Of a DNA stretch of 64,000 nt, positions 1-12,900 are shown piece after piece. A program made the translations under genes and the position numbers. The number at the start of each line of letters is the position of its first letter. Positions within the stretch are counted from its first letter, which is position 1. Location of the stretch: positions 14,547,501 to 14,611,500 of the forward strand of contig NC_079881.1 of the NCBI RefSeq assembly GCF_029227915.1, given 5' to 3'. The notes under the pieces were generated by a model. The model did no database searches and was not told the DNA's origin. It saw nothing but the letters and a program-made list of their open reading frames with translations. Origin of the DNA: Hydractinia symbiolongicarpus. Its lineage: Eukaryota; Cnidaria; Hydrozoa; Anthoathecata; Hydractiniidae.

Positions 1-1579
1 AACTTTTTATTGAAATTAATGTGCGAATGTTTGAATTTAGCCTTTATCATTTCCTTTTACAGAACATGCAATACTTTATAAATCTTTACATTTTTTGTAT
101 ATATTGTATATATATATAATTGTTAGTATGGAAGACTGTCCTGTATAAAATTTGTTATTACTTCCCGTACAATATCACCCTCTGCAAGATTTCTTAAATA
201 CACAGAGTAATCTAATTGTTGTGTCTCTGCTTTATGCTTTTCCATTTCAATTTTCACCAAATCAGGGTCAATAACACATTTGTTAAGTTCACATATAGTG
301 TGCAGCACAAAACATGCATAGATTGCCACAGGAACAAAATCTATTTTTAAATCAACTTTCTTTGCTAAAAAACCCCATCTGGCTTTTAAGCGTCCAAAAG
401 CACACTCGACTGGGTTTCTTGCTGACCGGAGCATGTTGTTAAATAACACTTGAGCATTTGTTGAACAACTATGGTACTCTTTCATACAGTACGGTGTCAA
501 GGGGTATGCAGGGTCACCAATCAAATAGTTTGGAACTTTGGCTCGGCCTGGCAGGATGTCCTTATAAGTAATGGGTATTTCCTCATCTTTAAGTTTAGCA
601 GCAATATTTGAGTTGGCAAACACCTTCGCGTCATGTACACTGCCTGGCCACCTACAATCAACATCCATGAAATAGCCACGGAAATCGCATACTGCCTGAA
701 CGTTAAGAGAAAAATACATTTTGTAAGAAAAATAATCTTGTGAATGTTCACTAGGTCGTAAAATTTGTACGTGGGTGCCATCTATGCAGCCAAAAGCTTG
801 CGTCATTCCAAATTTGGCCTCAAATTCTCCTACCCTTTCAAGCATCTCTTCTTTTGTTTTGGCAGGGCTATGTATTTTGGTCTAAGCTTGTAAGTTATGC
901 AGTTACAAACATCTGTTATGACTTTTGACACCGTAGATATGTGCAAGCCAAAAGTGTTTGCTGTCATTGACAAAGATCCTGTGTCTTTCAAGTAGTACAA
1001 CGTTACTGCAACTTTTTTTCTGCAGACAAGGCTCGATAATTTGGAGATGTGTTGTCAGGAGTAATCCATATGCGTATTTGATCTACTAAATCAGTAAACA
1101 TAGCCTTTGTCATTCTGAAGTTCTTTTTCCAATTCTTCTCGGGAAGAACATCAAAAAACATGTTCAACCACCACTGTTCCACTCGTCCTTGTTTGAACCA
1201 TGTTGAACGAGGAATTCGGTTTTTCCTTTGCTCTTTCAATGCCTTCTGTTTTTTTATCCAACAGTTTCTTTTGCTTCCACTCAAAAGTGATGCAGTTAAA
1301 AGAGTTCTATAGTGAGTGTATTGAAGTGCTAAAATCATTAACAATGTATTGAGCTGCAACAACAATGTTGATGATGTTAAAAAAATCTGTTTATTCGCTT
1401 GCAATTTTGGTTTGTTTTCGTTTTGACGCGCCATTATACTTTAGAAAAATTTAAATTTGGCGCTTGTGTTGTGACATCGTCCCGGCGCACTTTTTTCCAT
1501 ATAAAGGCGGGATAAAATCATCCCGGCAAACGTCCCGTCCCGGCAATCGTCCCGTCCCGCCTCTCATATAAACAGCCCC
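1..1579 (-). mobile_element. Harbinger-type DNA transposon, cut by the window start
   Basis: The element carries a Harbinger transposase on the minus strand. Its end on the high-coordinate side begins, read on the minus strand, GGGGCTGTTTATATGAGAGG, followed by CGGGACG-rich subterminal repeats (1500-1560). It is flanked by TAA (1580-1582), the 3-bp target site type of Harbinger elements. The DNA beyond 1582 is LINE coding sequence interrupted at that point. The other terminus lies to the left of base 1, so the matching inverted repeat and duplicate TAA cannot be checked. Confidence 0.8.
123..1434 (-). pseudogene. Harbinger transposase (DDE_Tnp_4/HARBI1-like), two frameshifts
   Basis: Minus-strand reading begins at 1434 (MARQNENK). 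The N-terminal part contains VEQWWLNMFFDVLPEKNWKK and FRMTKAMFTDLVDQIR, typical of the region before the catalytic domain. A frameshift in an A7 run near 1010 and a second near 870 split the gene; between them the frame reads VAVTLYYLKDTGSLSMTANT and HISTVSKVI. The C-terminal 240 residues (845-123) hold the nuclease: FGCIDGTHV with the first Asp, WPGSVHDAKVF, LIGDPAYPL with the second Asp, and NPVECAFGRLKARW with the Glu. The catalytic triad looks intact. Recent decay, or a sequencing error in homopolymers, are both possible. Confidence 0.9.
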
Positions 1580-1582
1580 TAA

Positions 1583-2838
1583 GCCATGGACAGGGCCTAC
1601 CTTTGACACGTTTTGTGATGAGAGGTGCGTGTTTATCAGCAATCGATGTAAGTCCTTCTTTCATGTAACTCAAAGCTCTATTAACATTTTGTGTTTCGTA
1701 AAATGGTTTCCAATTAAAATTTGCAACATCGGAAGAAAAGTTTGTGTGATTATATTTTGAATAATCTCTGCATTCAATTGTTCTGAATTGTTCTTTACGA
1801 TGGTTTAATTTTCGTACACATGCAACACAATCATGATCACTTAGACTCAGGGGAATAACTTCCGTACAATGAACATGAGAGAAATTGTTTGTTAGAATAA
1901 CGTCAATTAAAGTTTGTGTGTCTTTTGTTACACGAGTTGGTGATTTAACGATTTGTGTAAGTCCGTGGGTGACAAAAATATTTTTAATTTCTTTGTTATT
2001 CGATTTTGTAAGAAAGTTTACATTAATATTCCCCAAGAGAAAAGTTTCCATGGAGATTTTGTTAACTTTTGACAGCATATCGTTGAGAAAACTGTTGAAA
2101 TCTTTTTTCAAGTAATTTGACGAATCGGGGGGTCTGTATATGCAACAAACTACAAAGTTTTTCCCCTTGAAAATCTCAATTTCAACCCAAATACATTCAA
2201 TTCTATGAGTTGCTAAATCTGGTTTGTCTTTTCCATTTAATATCATCAGATAAATAGATAGCAACACCACCCCCAATACCGTCAGGGCGATCTTTACGAA
2301 TAAACTGAAACCCTGGCATCTTAAAAAGTTCTGAGTTTGTTGTAGAGGTTGTGTGTGTTTCCGATAGAGTTAGAATGAATTTTGATTTTTCGCTTGTAAA
2401 CAAAGTTTGTATCATATCTCTCTTACCAAACAATCTCCTGATATTTTGATGAATCAGTTTTATTCCTCTCATGTTTGACAGCTCTTGAAAGTTCTTTTGA
2501 AATGGCCCTGGACATGATTCAATATCTCCACTACATAGAAGAAGCAACATAAACATCAAAGTTCTCTTTTGTAGTTTGGGAATTCTAAGATAATGTCGTC
2601 GAAATTGCCTTTCTCCCAGTAAACATATTCCACATTTTCTCAATGAATTGTCTCTTCTTTCTGGTGAGTTATCATCACTAAAAGTTCTCATAATCAGAAG
2701 GCATGCTATCGCAAGACATAAGCATAAAAAGACGTCCTTCCTCGCCAACATCTTTACGGATTGTTTTTGCGATGCCAATAGACAAAATAATTTTGCACAA
2801 AATATCGAAAATGTTTTTTTTACAAAATATGTATACAT
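1583..2838 (-). pseudogene. LINE (CR1/L2-like) ORF2 fragment: N-terminal leader and endonuclease domain
   Basis: From 2838 the minus strand encodes a hydrophobic leader (DVFLCLCLAIACLLIMRTF), a 2A-like SGDIESCPGP at 2504-2533, then the endonuclease start IKLIHQNIRRLFGKRDMI and LSETHTT, GIGGGVAIYLSDD. A frameshift near 2240 moves the reading to the next frame, which continues VVCCIYRPPDSSNY, FLLGNINVNF, TLIDVILTN and LSLSDHDCV, all standard APE-type endonuclease motifs. The frame ends at GRPCPWL where the Harbinger element is inserted. No reverse transcriptase is left of the insertion in the window. The shift and the truncation make it non-functional. Confidence 0.88.
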
Positions 2839-2839
2839 T

Positions 2840-5800
2840 ACGTTTTAAATTATATCAGGTTGTTGTTAGTGGGCATGTTTTATTCCATTATATGCTTTGG
2901 TTACTATAAAAGATATAAAAAGCCAGTAGGTTAACCGTCGGAGCCATTTTATTATTGAATGCACATTTACCCGGCCTAATTCAAGAAAATTCAAAGTGCA
3001 ATAGCTTCAGTAAAAAAACAAAGTTATTGACTTGTTAAGGAGTACTTTTAAACCAATCTGATAAAATATAATTTTACACGAGGCAAAAAATTTACAAAGC
3101 CATTTTGAGGAAGAGAGAAAGGTAGGAAGATTTTCTTAAACTGATTCTTGCTAGGCCTTTTTTAACACGCTATGAAGAAATTTCAGAAAATCGAACTCAA
3201 TCAAATTTGATTGAGCGCTCAATCAGGCATATGATTAAATCCAGGATGTACTGAAGATGGTGATAGACATTTAACAGCTCACCACAGTGATATATTATCT
3301 CAAGAGTTTTAATACAAATTACAAAGCAGTGAACATAAAAAATAACAAAAAAAGTCTAAACCGAGTTTATATAGCGTCCCATAACTTCAGTAAAAATTCA
3401 AACATTGACTTGAGATTTGGTATGATATGGTTTTAGATTGGTTTGATGAATTTGAGCCAAAAAATAGTTCTATTATCATCATACTTTCTGAGTTTCAGAA
3501 TTTAGCCCTTTTCAGAGCATATCAATTTTGACCAAGATACAGCTTCAGAAAATTTAAAAGCTATTCTAACCTCAGAAATAGGTCAGATAAGATTCAACCT
3601 AAAATTATGCCGATAAAAAAAAAATTTAGCTGCAAGGAATATCTCTGCTGATATCTTTTTGTGATGGATGCTCTTATGAGAATACTGAATTAATCTTCAC
3701 GGTTAGCTAGCTTGGCATTTTAAATATTTTCCAAGCAGAATGATAACAATAAATAGATGTATATATCAATAAAAAATCGATTTTTGAACAGCAGCAGAAT
3801 TTTGATGAGCTCTAAAAAGTGCGAATTTACGAAACAAATTTTGGTCCAAAATCCCCAAAATTATTTCCTCAAAAAATTATTTCCCAAAACATTTTTTTCT
3901 CAAGGTAATACTTTGCTGTTGGTAAAGTCGTATACCAATTCTTTCTAAACTATTAAGGCAGTGATACATTAAATCGAGAAAACAGATCACACGTAGACTT
4001 GTCGATTTCAATTTTCAAACCAGCATAATGCTCTTGATACAATTTTTGGATTATTTATGTTTTAAACAGAAAAAACCTTGTTTTTGTATATCTGTGTGTG
4101 CAAATTAAATGTGAGCTTTTTGAGTAAAAAAATAAAAAAGCTGCAAGGCGTTTTAAAAACATGTCATTAAGAAAAGAAAAAGCAGAATTTATCACTAATG
4201 GGTGGCTTTTTGGAAATGTTAAGGCCACAAAAGTAAAAGAAAAAAATACTTTTCTGAAGCCTTTTTCACCCAATATAACTGCAAGCAGTGAGTCCACCAT
4301 ATATGAATTTAGTTTCAGTTAAGTATTGTTTAAATACAGCAAAATCTTTGTCATCATATAAAAGCAGTAATGCAGACACGGATATGAACTCATGGTAAAT
4401 GAGAATTCAAAGTTCAGCCAAAATGAATAAAAAATGTAAATGTTAATATGAGGTTAAATTTCTGCCCAGCTACTTTCAGTCAGGCACCTAGAATGATACG
4501 AACATTAGAAAATTATGTAGCCATATTTGCACCTTAGAGAACCAACGAAGTGCTACGTTCAGATGAGCAAATCATTTACTAATTTCCAAGTTTCCCCTAG
4601 CTACAAGTTTTCAACCCAGTGCTTGCTAGGTAACCAATTCAGTGAAAAACACATAACTAAATTGCTTGAATTTCTTCAAGTAAACAGCAGCCTAAATAAC
4701 ATTATTGTATATTTATACATTTCCACAAAACAATCAAGGACAATATGCGAGAAGTTTGTGTGTTGCGATGAGAGGAATCAAAACAAACTCGCCGCACGTA
4801 TCTGTGAGGTAAAACGCCGAACTCACTTAGCTCTGCAAGGTTATATATAAAACTTTGGTACATTAAGACAAATCTCATTAAATATTACACACAGAAATAC
4901 TGTGTATTGGAGGGTCACGTAACGAGGCCTCCTCCAGGGCCATGTTCGTATCGCCGTCACGGGGTCAGAAAAGATACAAGATGCCCTGGGGACGAGGTTG
5001 GGTTATTCTATGTTTTTGGTCAGTTTTTTGTCCTCTTTCTGCTGGTATAAACTTTTTTTGAATATTTTGACTTTTTTTTCACTGACCCTAGAAAATTGTT
5101 TTTAACACGTCTGTGCACACGGGGATACGTAGTGGTCTGCATTAAATCAACAAAAAGTTCAAGCAATTTGTTTGGTTGACTACTACACGAAATGTTCCAA
5201 CGAGCATCTGTGAAGTTTGAGCGCCTTTCGTTTTTGGGCTACTTAAACTTGTGACCCTTGTTGGCCCGCTAACAGTAACGCGCTGGCTTGTTCTAGCCTA
5301 TATCTCACGCACTGCATGAAACAATTTTCAAGTTCAAGATAATGCCATGGAATAATACCTATTTATTTGAAATGAGGGAACATTGTAGAAGTTCTGTACA
5401 AAAGAGGCTACTGGCGACCTCGAAAGGTATAGGGAACAAAATTACACACAAACAAGAATCCGAAATCTTTTAGCCTGTAAGGGCTTTTCATTTTACTATT
5501 CAAATTGTAGTCGTTATTTCCATATATTTAGACGGGGTTCACACAAAAGAAAAAATTAAATATATGACATTTTCAAGAAATTTATTTTTGCAATTCAAAC
5601 TTTCAGTTTGCTTTAGGTTCTGGGAAAAGCAAAGTTTCACTCGTAAAATCACTTAATGCCACACATCTAGCTACTTTTCTCACGAAAACGGTATTTTGAA
5701 TCAAAATAAGAGATGACGAGAACTAATGTCAATGTGAATTCTTTTCGGTAATTAGGCTTGCTTCCATAAGCTTCTGTTGATCTAAAGCCAAAAGATATTT

Positions 5801-8800
5801 GAAAATTATCTGTATCGGGGACACATTTTGGGAGGTGTTTGATGGGAGATGAAATATGAATATACCTCATCAATTTTATTAATTTGTCGGATAAAGAAAT
5901 CGCCGTATCTTCGCGCAATTTTCGTATCGGCGATGTGAATCATGTCCTAAAAAAAACAAAAAAAAAACAAAAAAAAAAACTACTTGTTAAAGCATTCCGC
6001 GTAACATCTTTTCATTCCTGATAAAAACAAGATGCTTAAATATTTTAAGGTTCTCGAGGACAAAAGCACAAAAAAATACCAGCAACCTCGGACATAAATT
6101 AGTGGAAAGGAGCGCGGCATTATGATCGCAACCACAATCAATCGAGAAAGCCGCACTACGAACGTGTGAAAGTACATTTGACAACGGTTATATCAGTGTT
6201 AGACCAGAACTAGAACCTAAGGTTAGTTGGTTAGATGACAAATCTTAAACAGTAAATAATTTTTGCAGACGTTAGTGTGAGTAATTCCCGGATCTCTCGG
6301 ACATTTCCGGGCCCTTGTTTCATAAAGAGGAAATTGTGAATTTTGAAATTCCATGCCATTTCAAGAAATAACCGAAAAACGGCTACTGGAACAAATGTTA
6401 CGGGATTTTATAACGCGCAGATCTGGGCATTAGCGAAGTGCTTTGAAGGGACAAATTTTGAAACCCTACACAGAGCGTAAGGCATTTGCTAGGAAAAAAT
6501 AATGCTGCAACGAGATTTATAGTCACTTTTTCCTTTGCATTTTCACTTTTAAAACTGGTGCGATATATTGATTTCACAATAATTTAAAGAAAGGATACTC
6601 AGTACTGACATTATCAAGAAGAGACAAAGTTTAAGACCTAAACTTGGTTATTAATTGCTTTAAGCTGTAGCTACACCCATATCTTATAATCTTAATGTTA
6701 GCTACAGTCAAAAGAGAAAGAAACCTTATTTTGGTCGCTTGTTACATCGCAAGTTTTCACTATTGTCGCACAAAAACTACAGTACTCATAAAACAGGAAG
6801 TAACTACCAGAACCTAGACTTAGCTAGCTAGCTATAATCGGGGTAGGAGATAACACAACAAACATGTTGGAATAATTTTTCATCATATGGCATAGGTAGC
6901 ATGTCATGGAAGATTTATATATAGCTACGGGCAAAAAAAAGTGTAGCTCATTATAAAAATAGGTATTAAATAACAATTCCAAAAGTATTTATTTGTGTTT
7001 CCTATAAATTTTGAGTAGGCAGGGCTAGCTACCTAAATTTTTTATACGCAAAGATGAAAATTAAAATAACTCTTATTTTTTAGTTTTTTAGCCTTATATG
7101 GACGGTAATTGGGTAAGTGCCCATGATGCTGAAAATTGGATCACATAACACTTATTCTCTAAATGTTAGCTCATCTTGTTTTAATTTGAATATATTCATG
7201 GAGGTAGAACTAGAGAAGGAGATTGAACTCATCTCAGTGCGCATTAAAATTCTATTTTAATTTCTATTGTTTCAGCATGCCTTTGATATCAAAGCGCGAT
7301 GTGCATTTCATTGGATTTTTACAAAAAAAGGTTTTACGTAATCTTTCATCGGGCCGTTTGTTTGTATGTAAAAATCGTGATATTTAAATAAAGCACAATA
7401 TTCTGGAGCTGTGTGTTGTTACTCTCTCCGGGGAAGAGTGAGTTGTCACAACAACTTTTAATTATCTTTAATATTTAAGAATCAGATTTTTCAACCTTCT
7501 GTATAAAGCAAAATGAGTCACAAATGCGAAATACTAGAAAAGTTAATAGTCCTTTTTCTTTCAAATGGTGTAATTTCATCAATAGAGCCTAAAGTGATAT
7601 TTTTGTTAAGCCAATTTCCAGTATTTATTACTTGTTGGCACACAAAAGGCACATTAGCCTTGTTGAATTGGATAATTGTTAAACCTGCTAATACACCTCT
7701 TTACAGTTTGATAGTTTAAGTTGTTATTTTCAGCACTCATTTTTTGTATTAAAAACAGGAAGTAAACAGAGTAAATTTAATAAGTCTTACACATATGGCT
7801 ATTTTACAAATTCTAAAAAAATATTGGATATAACTTTTTCAAACAAGCTTCGTGACGTTAACAGTTTTTGGATTGTTAATTCGCAGAAATTTAATATATG
7901 CAAAATATTTCATATTGTAAATGTACAAAAATTTCTGACTATAAAAAAATTGGAAAGTTGACCTTGTCAAAATTTCTCTTTAACAGCAAAATACAGTGTA
8001 ACATATGTCATACTAATTTCCAACAAAAAGTCAACTTTAGATGTAATGTTTAATTTAAGCAGGTGATAAATGTTTTAAAAACCAACATCAACAATGTCCT
8101 TTCTTGCCTCCCCGTAAAAGTCACTTAAAGTTTACTTTGCTTCGAACATTTGATCCATGTGAATACAATACAAAGAGACCAGTAGCAACATTTAAACGTT
8201 TTTTTGAAGGTAAAACGTCAGTTAAAATTTATTTAAAGAGAAATTTAGTTAAAGAAACACCAGGTAGGATTGTGCATTCCTGCCTTTTTTTTGCAGCACT
8301 AACCAAATAGGTATGAAAAACTTTATGAAATTTATTTGGGCTATTAAGTCAAAAAAAACCCAACAAGATTTGTCCCTACAAGCGCTTCGCTAGTGCCCCG
8401 GACTTGCGGGAAAAAAACTCCGTAAATATGTCCAGGGTTGTATGTACACAGAAGGAAACAGAAAGAAGACACAGAAACGGCAGTACTGCACATTTATTTA
8501 TTTGGAAAAGTGCAACATCTTGTTTCATAAGAGAAAAATGTTTTTAAAAAGAATTTATATTTCAACGTTTTATAGATATTCAAGGTTTGAATTTCATCTA
8601 GTCTAATTTGCAGGTTTTCAAGGTACAATAGACACCCTGTGTAAACTTTAATTTAGGATAATTATAGAAAAAGAAAAAAACCTTTATTTCAAATTTTAAC
8701 AAAAAAAGTTTCTCCGAATAAACGCCACTTTTTAATTGCGATGGGCTATTCAAGAAGAACGATCTACATTTAAAATTTAATTTATGGAATTTTGAAAGGT

Positions 8801-9530
8801 AAGATTTCTCTGATATTCAGCAAAATAGTACATGGTCAAAACGTGTGCAAACTTACGTTATTTATGTAGAAATCTGTCTCGGGAGAAGATAGAAATTCTC
8901 CCTCCAGTGCATCTGTACCCTTCGTCCAAACCAAGTTTCTTTGTTTGTGCTAAGAATATGTGAAAAATAAAAACTTTACTGTATTGTATAGAAGAACATC
9001 GCAAAGAAAAAAATTGAAACAATTATAATTTGGCACACAGAACTTCAAACTATTAAACTGTATGCAGCGAAAGCGAACTAACCTTAAAACATAACAAAGC
9101 TGTCTGGAGCGTTCCTTCGTCCTAAAATGATTACCGTAATGGTGTATATTTTTGCTGGAATAATTTCTGCGATTTCGCAAATTTTTATTAAAATCGTGGA
9201 AAGTTTAAATCTTGCTATTCGAGAAATTAAGTTCTCGCCCTTTAAAAGTAAAGTCGTTTTTCATCAGAAAAGGAAAATTCTTACCAGTTCTGAGAGCGAG
9301 GCAAGCTTAGGTATCGACATGGTTGTATATAGTTTTAGATAACTAAAAAAACAATAGCTTTATAGACTTCTTTGCAAAACTGTTAGGACTTCCAAAGAAC
9401 TTTCTTGTTACCTTCGAATAACTGGAATAATACTTTGTTGTTGTACCTCGACCATAAACATACGCAGTTGTAGATTAAAAGGATCCTAACATATAAATCA
9501 GTAATAGAAAAACAGAACAGGTACCTTAAT
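2840..9530. other. Long AT-rich stretch without a recognisable gene
   Basis: Only short open frames with no family resemblance were seen. Minor points: two diverged copies of a CTTCAGTAAAAA...ATTGACTTG segment near 3005 and 3382; an A-rich run with C interruptions at 5948-5980; a GC-richer stretch with CCCTGGGGACGAGG at 4980-5000; TAGCTAGCTAG at 6822-6834; and a stretch at 7200-7280 that weakly resembles 10070-10150. It probably consists of old repeats. Confidence 0.5.
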
Positions 9531-9609
9531 GGAATAAATTTTTGCAAGAATTAAACTTTGCGAGTTTTGTACATTTCGCGAAATGCTTAAATTCCCACTG
9601 CCGCCACGG

Positions 9610-9745
9610 CAATTTTTTTTCCTTAAATAGTTGAAAGTAACCTTAATGGTTGGAAGTAAGTGATAGTTGGAAGTAACTCAATTGATGGTGAGAAGTAACT
9701 TGGAATGTTTTCTCTAATTTTGAATTTCAGTGATGGTTGCAGGTA
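9610..9745 (+). repeat. Left inverted-repeat arm with GGTTGGAAGTAAC units
   Basis: Contains four loosely tandem units of the type (A/G)GTTGGAAGTAAC separated by 6-12 bases and ends with GATGGTGAGAAGTAACTTGG. The same order of units occurs inverted at 12765-12873, so the tandem structure predates separation of the two arms and belongs to the terminal repeat. Confidence 0.85.
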
Positions 9746-9954
9746 ACTTAGAAGAATGACCCGTGATGAACTTTGATCTTTGGCACTTTCGATCCTTTTT
9801 CATTTAGTTTCTTTTCTTTGGTTTTGAGCATGATATGAACGTAGATTTTTATTAGCTGTGATATTTTTTTTAACTTTCAAGTGTGGAGATTAGTTGTTTA
9901 ATACACGTCTTTTTCTACTGATATTCGAAGAGAGAAGTTTTACTGCTTGGTACT

Positions 9955-11905
9955 ATGGCTGCTAAAGGAAGCTAACAAACTCGGAAACAGCCATCGGTAT
10001 GTGAAAATACGTATTCAAAATTTTGCCCAGCTATGCTTATATAGTTTTATTTATTAGATTCTAGCTTGGAGGAAAGAATACAGAAGGAGAAACAACTTCA
10101 TTTCTGTACGCTTCAAATGTATTGAATTTTCTATTGTTTTTAATTTCAAAAGAATCAGTGCGTGAGGTGCTCAACCGAGTCTTTTTCGCAAAAAAATGAT
10201 CAAATTCTATATTCTCCTTTAATAGGGGCTAACTTTTTTCTATTGAAATCTGACTGTAACACGCTGCAGGCACGTGATTATTGTATGGAAAGTGTTCCTA
10301 ATATAAGACGGTAAACATTACTGTTAAAAACCTCAACAATACGTTTGGAAATAAGCGTTTAACCATGATATTAACCTATTTTGCAGGCTTGAGTATACCA
10401 CTTTGATCATGAAAAACAATATAGATAGATATGCGCCGGACGAGTGCCGACAAAATGTGTGCTGGATTAATGTTTATTCTAACTAAAGAAATAACTTCTT
10501 ATAACAGAACGTCGTTTTAAAACGAGATATAAGCTTTTTCTTTTTGTTTACAAAAGTTTCCAGCATGTGCTTCTTCGCTAATTATGTTAACATAAGAACA
10601 AAAGAAATTTTACCGATTTCAATATGGCTTCTTGTTTTGATAATACTATCAAATTCATCATCAAATTATCTAATTGTTTTTATAACCAATCATAGTTGTG
10701 AATTGTTATTCACGAATAATTTAGTCACACAACCGCCAAAATTTTAAATTAAGTTTCTATACAGACACCTGCTAGAACCTCACGCAGTGTTTCAATAGAT
10801 TTAAAAGAGTTGTTTCTCCTTCCGTATTCTTTCCTCCAAGATTCTAGAGATGGAATGAAAAAACTTCTCACCGCTGCTTCTTTGTCAAGGTAATTCTTCT
10901 TTTGCATAAGTGGACGCATTTTTTTATTGTCATGATATTCACGTGTATTTTGGAAATTAATTTTAGTGTTACCGATGATACTTCTGAAATAGCAGAAACT
11001 AGTAGTGTGGTTGATGACAGTATTGATATGACTGTGGAAGGTTGGTAATGATTATATGAAAATTTATTCGTTAAAATGTTTCTATGTGTGATGAAAACTT
11101 AAACGACATAAAAGAGCTGCGAGCATTGAACTGTCTTCTTGACTAATGAACCTAGTTCTTAGGTGATTTAATATCTATTTAGCACTAAAAATATTTCTGT
11201 ATTTTGTAGGCTCTTCTGTACCGAAAAAGAAGAAATCAATTACAGGCTACCAAATGTTCTTGATGCAATGTTCGGTAATTATGTTATTAAAAAATGATCG
11301 CTATCATACATGCATACTTCGAAAAAGTAGACTCAACAATTACCATTCTATGATAAAAAACAATATTAGTAGGATGTTCTTGATAAAAACACTCACTGAT
11401 GTTAGCAAAAGCAAGACATCTATATCGGATCAGAGCAAAGTGGCTTCAATGGCTTGGCATAGGTTGAATGACTGAGAAAGAGAGGTAAAAGTTTTCGAAA
11501 CTCCATAATTTATTATGTTGTATAATTACGAGAACTGTCATTGAATTTGTGTATTCTTATAGGATTGGAACAAAAAAGCTCAAAGGGAACTGCTAGATCA
11601 AACGTATAAATGTCTTACATGCGGAAAAGTATATAACAAGGAGAAAACATATAAATTCCACGTAAAAACTGTAAAGACGTTGATTGCGAGTGGTGTGGAA
11701 GAAAACTCAAACAGAGTATTCTGCACGTTAAGGTACACAATCCTGATGCTTCCCAGGTGTGCTCAGTCTGCGAGGAAGTGTTCGGCAGTAATCAAGCTTT
11801 GAAGCGTCATAAGTTATTCATGACTCGGAGAGTCGTATGCATGTCAGAAATGCAAACATACATTCTCAACAAAGGAAACTTTGAAGAGACACGAAAAAAC
11901 CGTCT
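9955..11905 (+). pseudogene. Decayed multi-exon HMG-box plus C2H2 zinc-finger gene inside the long-TIR element
   Basis: Five exons are traceable with GT-AG sites and matching phases: 9955-9996 (MAAKGS-stop-QTRKQPS), 10765-10889 (TPARTSRSVSIDLKELF...), 10967-11040 (SVTDDTSEIAETSSVVDDS...), 11210-11484 and 11563 onwards. Exon 4 has KKKKSITGYQMFLMQ and, after a non-matching stretch, ISDQSKVASMAWHRLND; with exon 5 (DWNKKAQREL) this resembles an HMG box. Exon 5 continues with C2H2 fingers: YKCLTCGKVYNKEKTYKFH, then in another frame DCEWCGRK and VCSVCEEVFGSNQALKRH, then YACQKCKHTFSTKETLKRH. Stops in exons 1 and 4 and at least two frameshifts show decay. The gene looks host-derived; no orthologue is named. 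Confidence 0.7.
10068..10175 (-). repeat. Inverted copy of exon 2 within intron 1 of the captured gene
   Basis: CTTGGAGGAAAGAATACAGA and AGGAGAAACAACTT read as the reverse complement of 10806-10850 in exon 2 with one or two mismatches. Looser similarity continues to GTGCGTGAGG, the complement of CCTCACGCAG at 10781. The two arms are about 600 bp apart and could fold into a hairpin transcript. Confidence 0.8.
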
Positions 11906-12199
11906 ATTTTTTTGTCTTTACACTTTAGACCACATAGAATGAAATACACGTTTATTTTTTTATAGGAAACCAGTCTATAAGAAACCATAGGCTCAAAAAG
12001 TCAAAAATTTAAGAAACTTTTAAGAAACTTGAGCAGGCTGTGAAATCTCAAAGTTAAGAAACTGATATAATTATAACAGAAAAAGGGAGGGAAACAGAAT
12101 AGAAAGAGTTTTCTTAAGAAACATTTCAGACTCAAATTATCGAAATTTTAAGAAACTCGAGGCTCAACCAAATGCTTAGGTTTCTTATATAAAAACAAG

Positions 12200-12710
12200 T
12201 GTATGATGGAAGGTTTTGTTTTGAGGAAGGCGTACAATTCTTTAATAAATATATCGTTTTTGACGCCATTGTCCTCCCAGCTTCTTTTGATAAGCCTCGT
12301 TATTGAAGGGGCAGTTAGTACTCGTTAATCTTTTCGAAGGTTTCTCTGCAAAAATTCTTTCGGATTCATTGAAGGTTGATGACCTGTTTTGTGTTAGCAA
12401 CGATTATAAAAACATGCTGAATATTCATTTTTTCGCTCGGATAAGTCAATGTTCGCTTTCTCAACGTTTCGTTTGTTTTTATGTTGTACGATGCAACAAA
12501 TTTTCCCACTTCTTCCTTACTCACTAGTCGACAATCAATATAAGCCTTGAACTTATTCACATCGCCCTCTATTGATTCAACTTTGTATTCTTTTAAACTA
12601 ACAGGGATAATTTCTTCAAGGTATGCGAAACATTTTTCAGTATTTTTACCACCTCTGAACTGATTTTGAATTGCGTTTATAGAAGACAACACATCTTCGT
12701 GATCAGCCAT
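12200..12710 (-). pseudogene. MULE-like transposase N-terminal fragment (tentative)
   Basis: Starts with MADHEDVLSSINAIQNQF at 12710, about 55 bp inside the right arm. It continues with FKAYIDCRLVSKEEVGKFVA, YNIKTNETLRKRTLTYP and the frame breaks near 12400. In the next frames NPKEFLQRNLRK and KRLTSTNCPFNNEA follow. This order (a short acidic start, a conserved YxxxTxxxxRxRxTYP block, then a Cys-His region with TNCPF) resembles the N-terminal DNA-binding region of uncharacterised cnidarian and arthropod MULE-type transposases with SWIM fingers. The catalytic DDE part was not found. The family name rests on remembered patterns only. Confidence 0.45.
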
Positions 12711-12764
12711 GTTTGTTTATAACTTACTTCTAACCATAAGAATTCATCCGAAATAATATCGGAA

Positions 12765-12900
12765 TATCAGATTGACTTCCAAGTTACTTCTCACCATAAA
12801 TTGAGTTACTTCCAACCATCAGTGGTTACTTCCAACTATCAAGGTTACTTCCAACCATTTAAGGAAAAAAAAAATTCGCATTCTCACAAATTTTCAATTC
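12765..12900 (-). repeat. Right inverted-repeat arm with GGTTGGAAGTAAC units
   Basis: Reverse complement of the left arm with about 85-90% identity by eye, including the run TTTTTTTTTCC followed by TTAAATGG. It lies directly upstream of the minus-strand transposase-like ORF, as expected for a terminal repeat that also holds the promoter. Confidence 0.85.

Noticed and set aside
4527-4850. 107-codon open frame
   Set aside because: No resemblance to a protein family, composition like its AT-rich surroundings, no splice or start context; likely chance.
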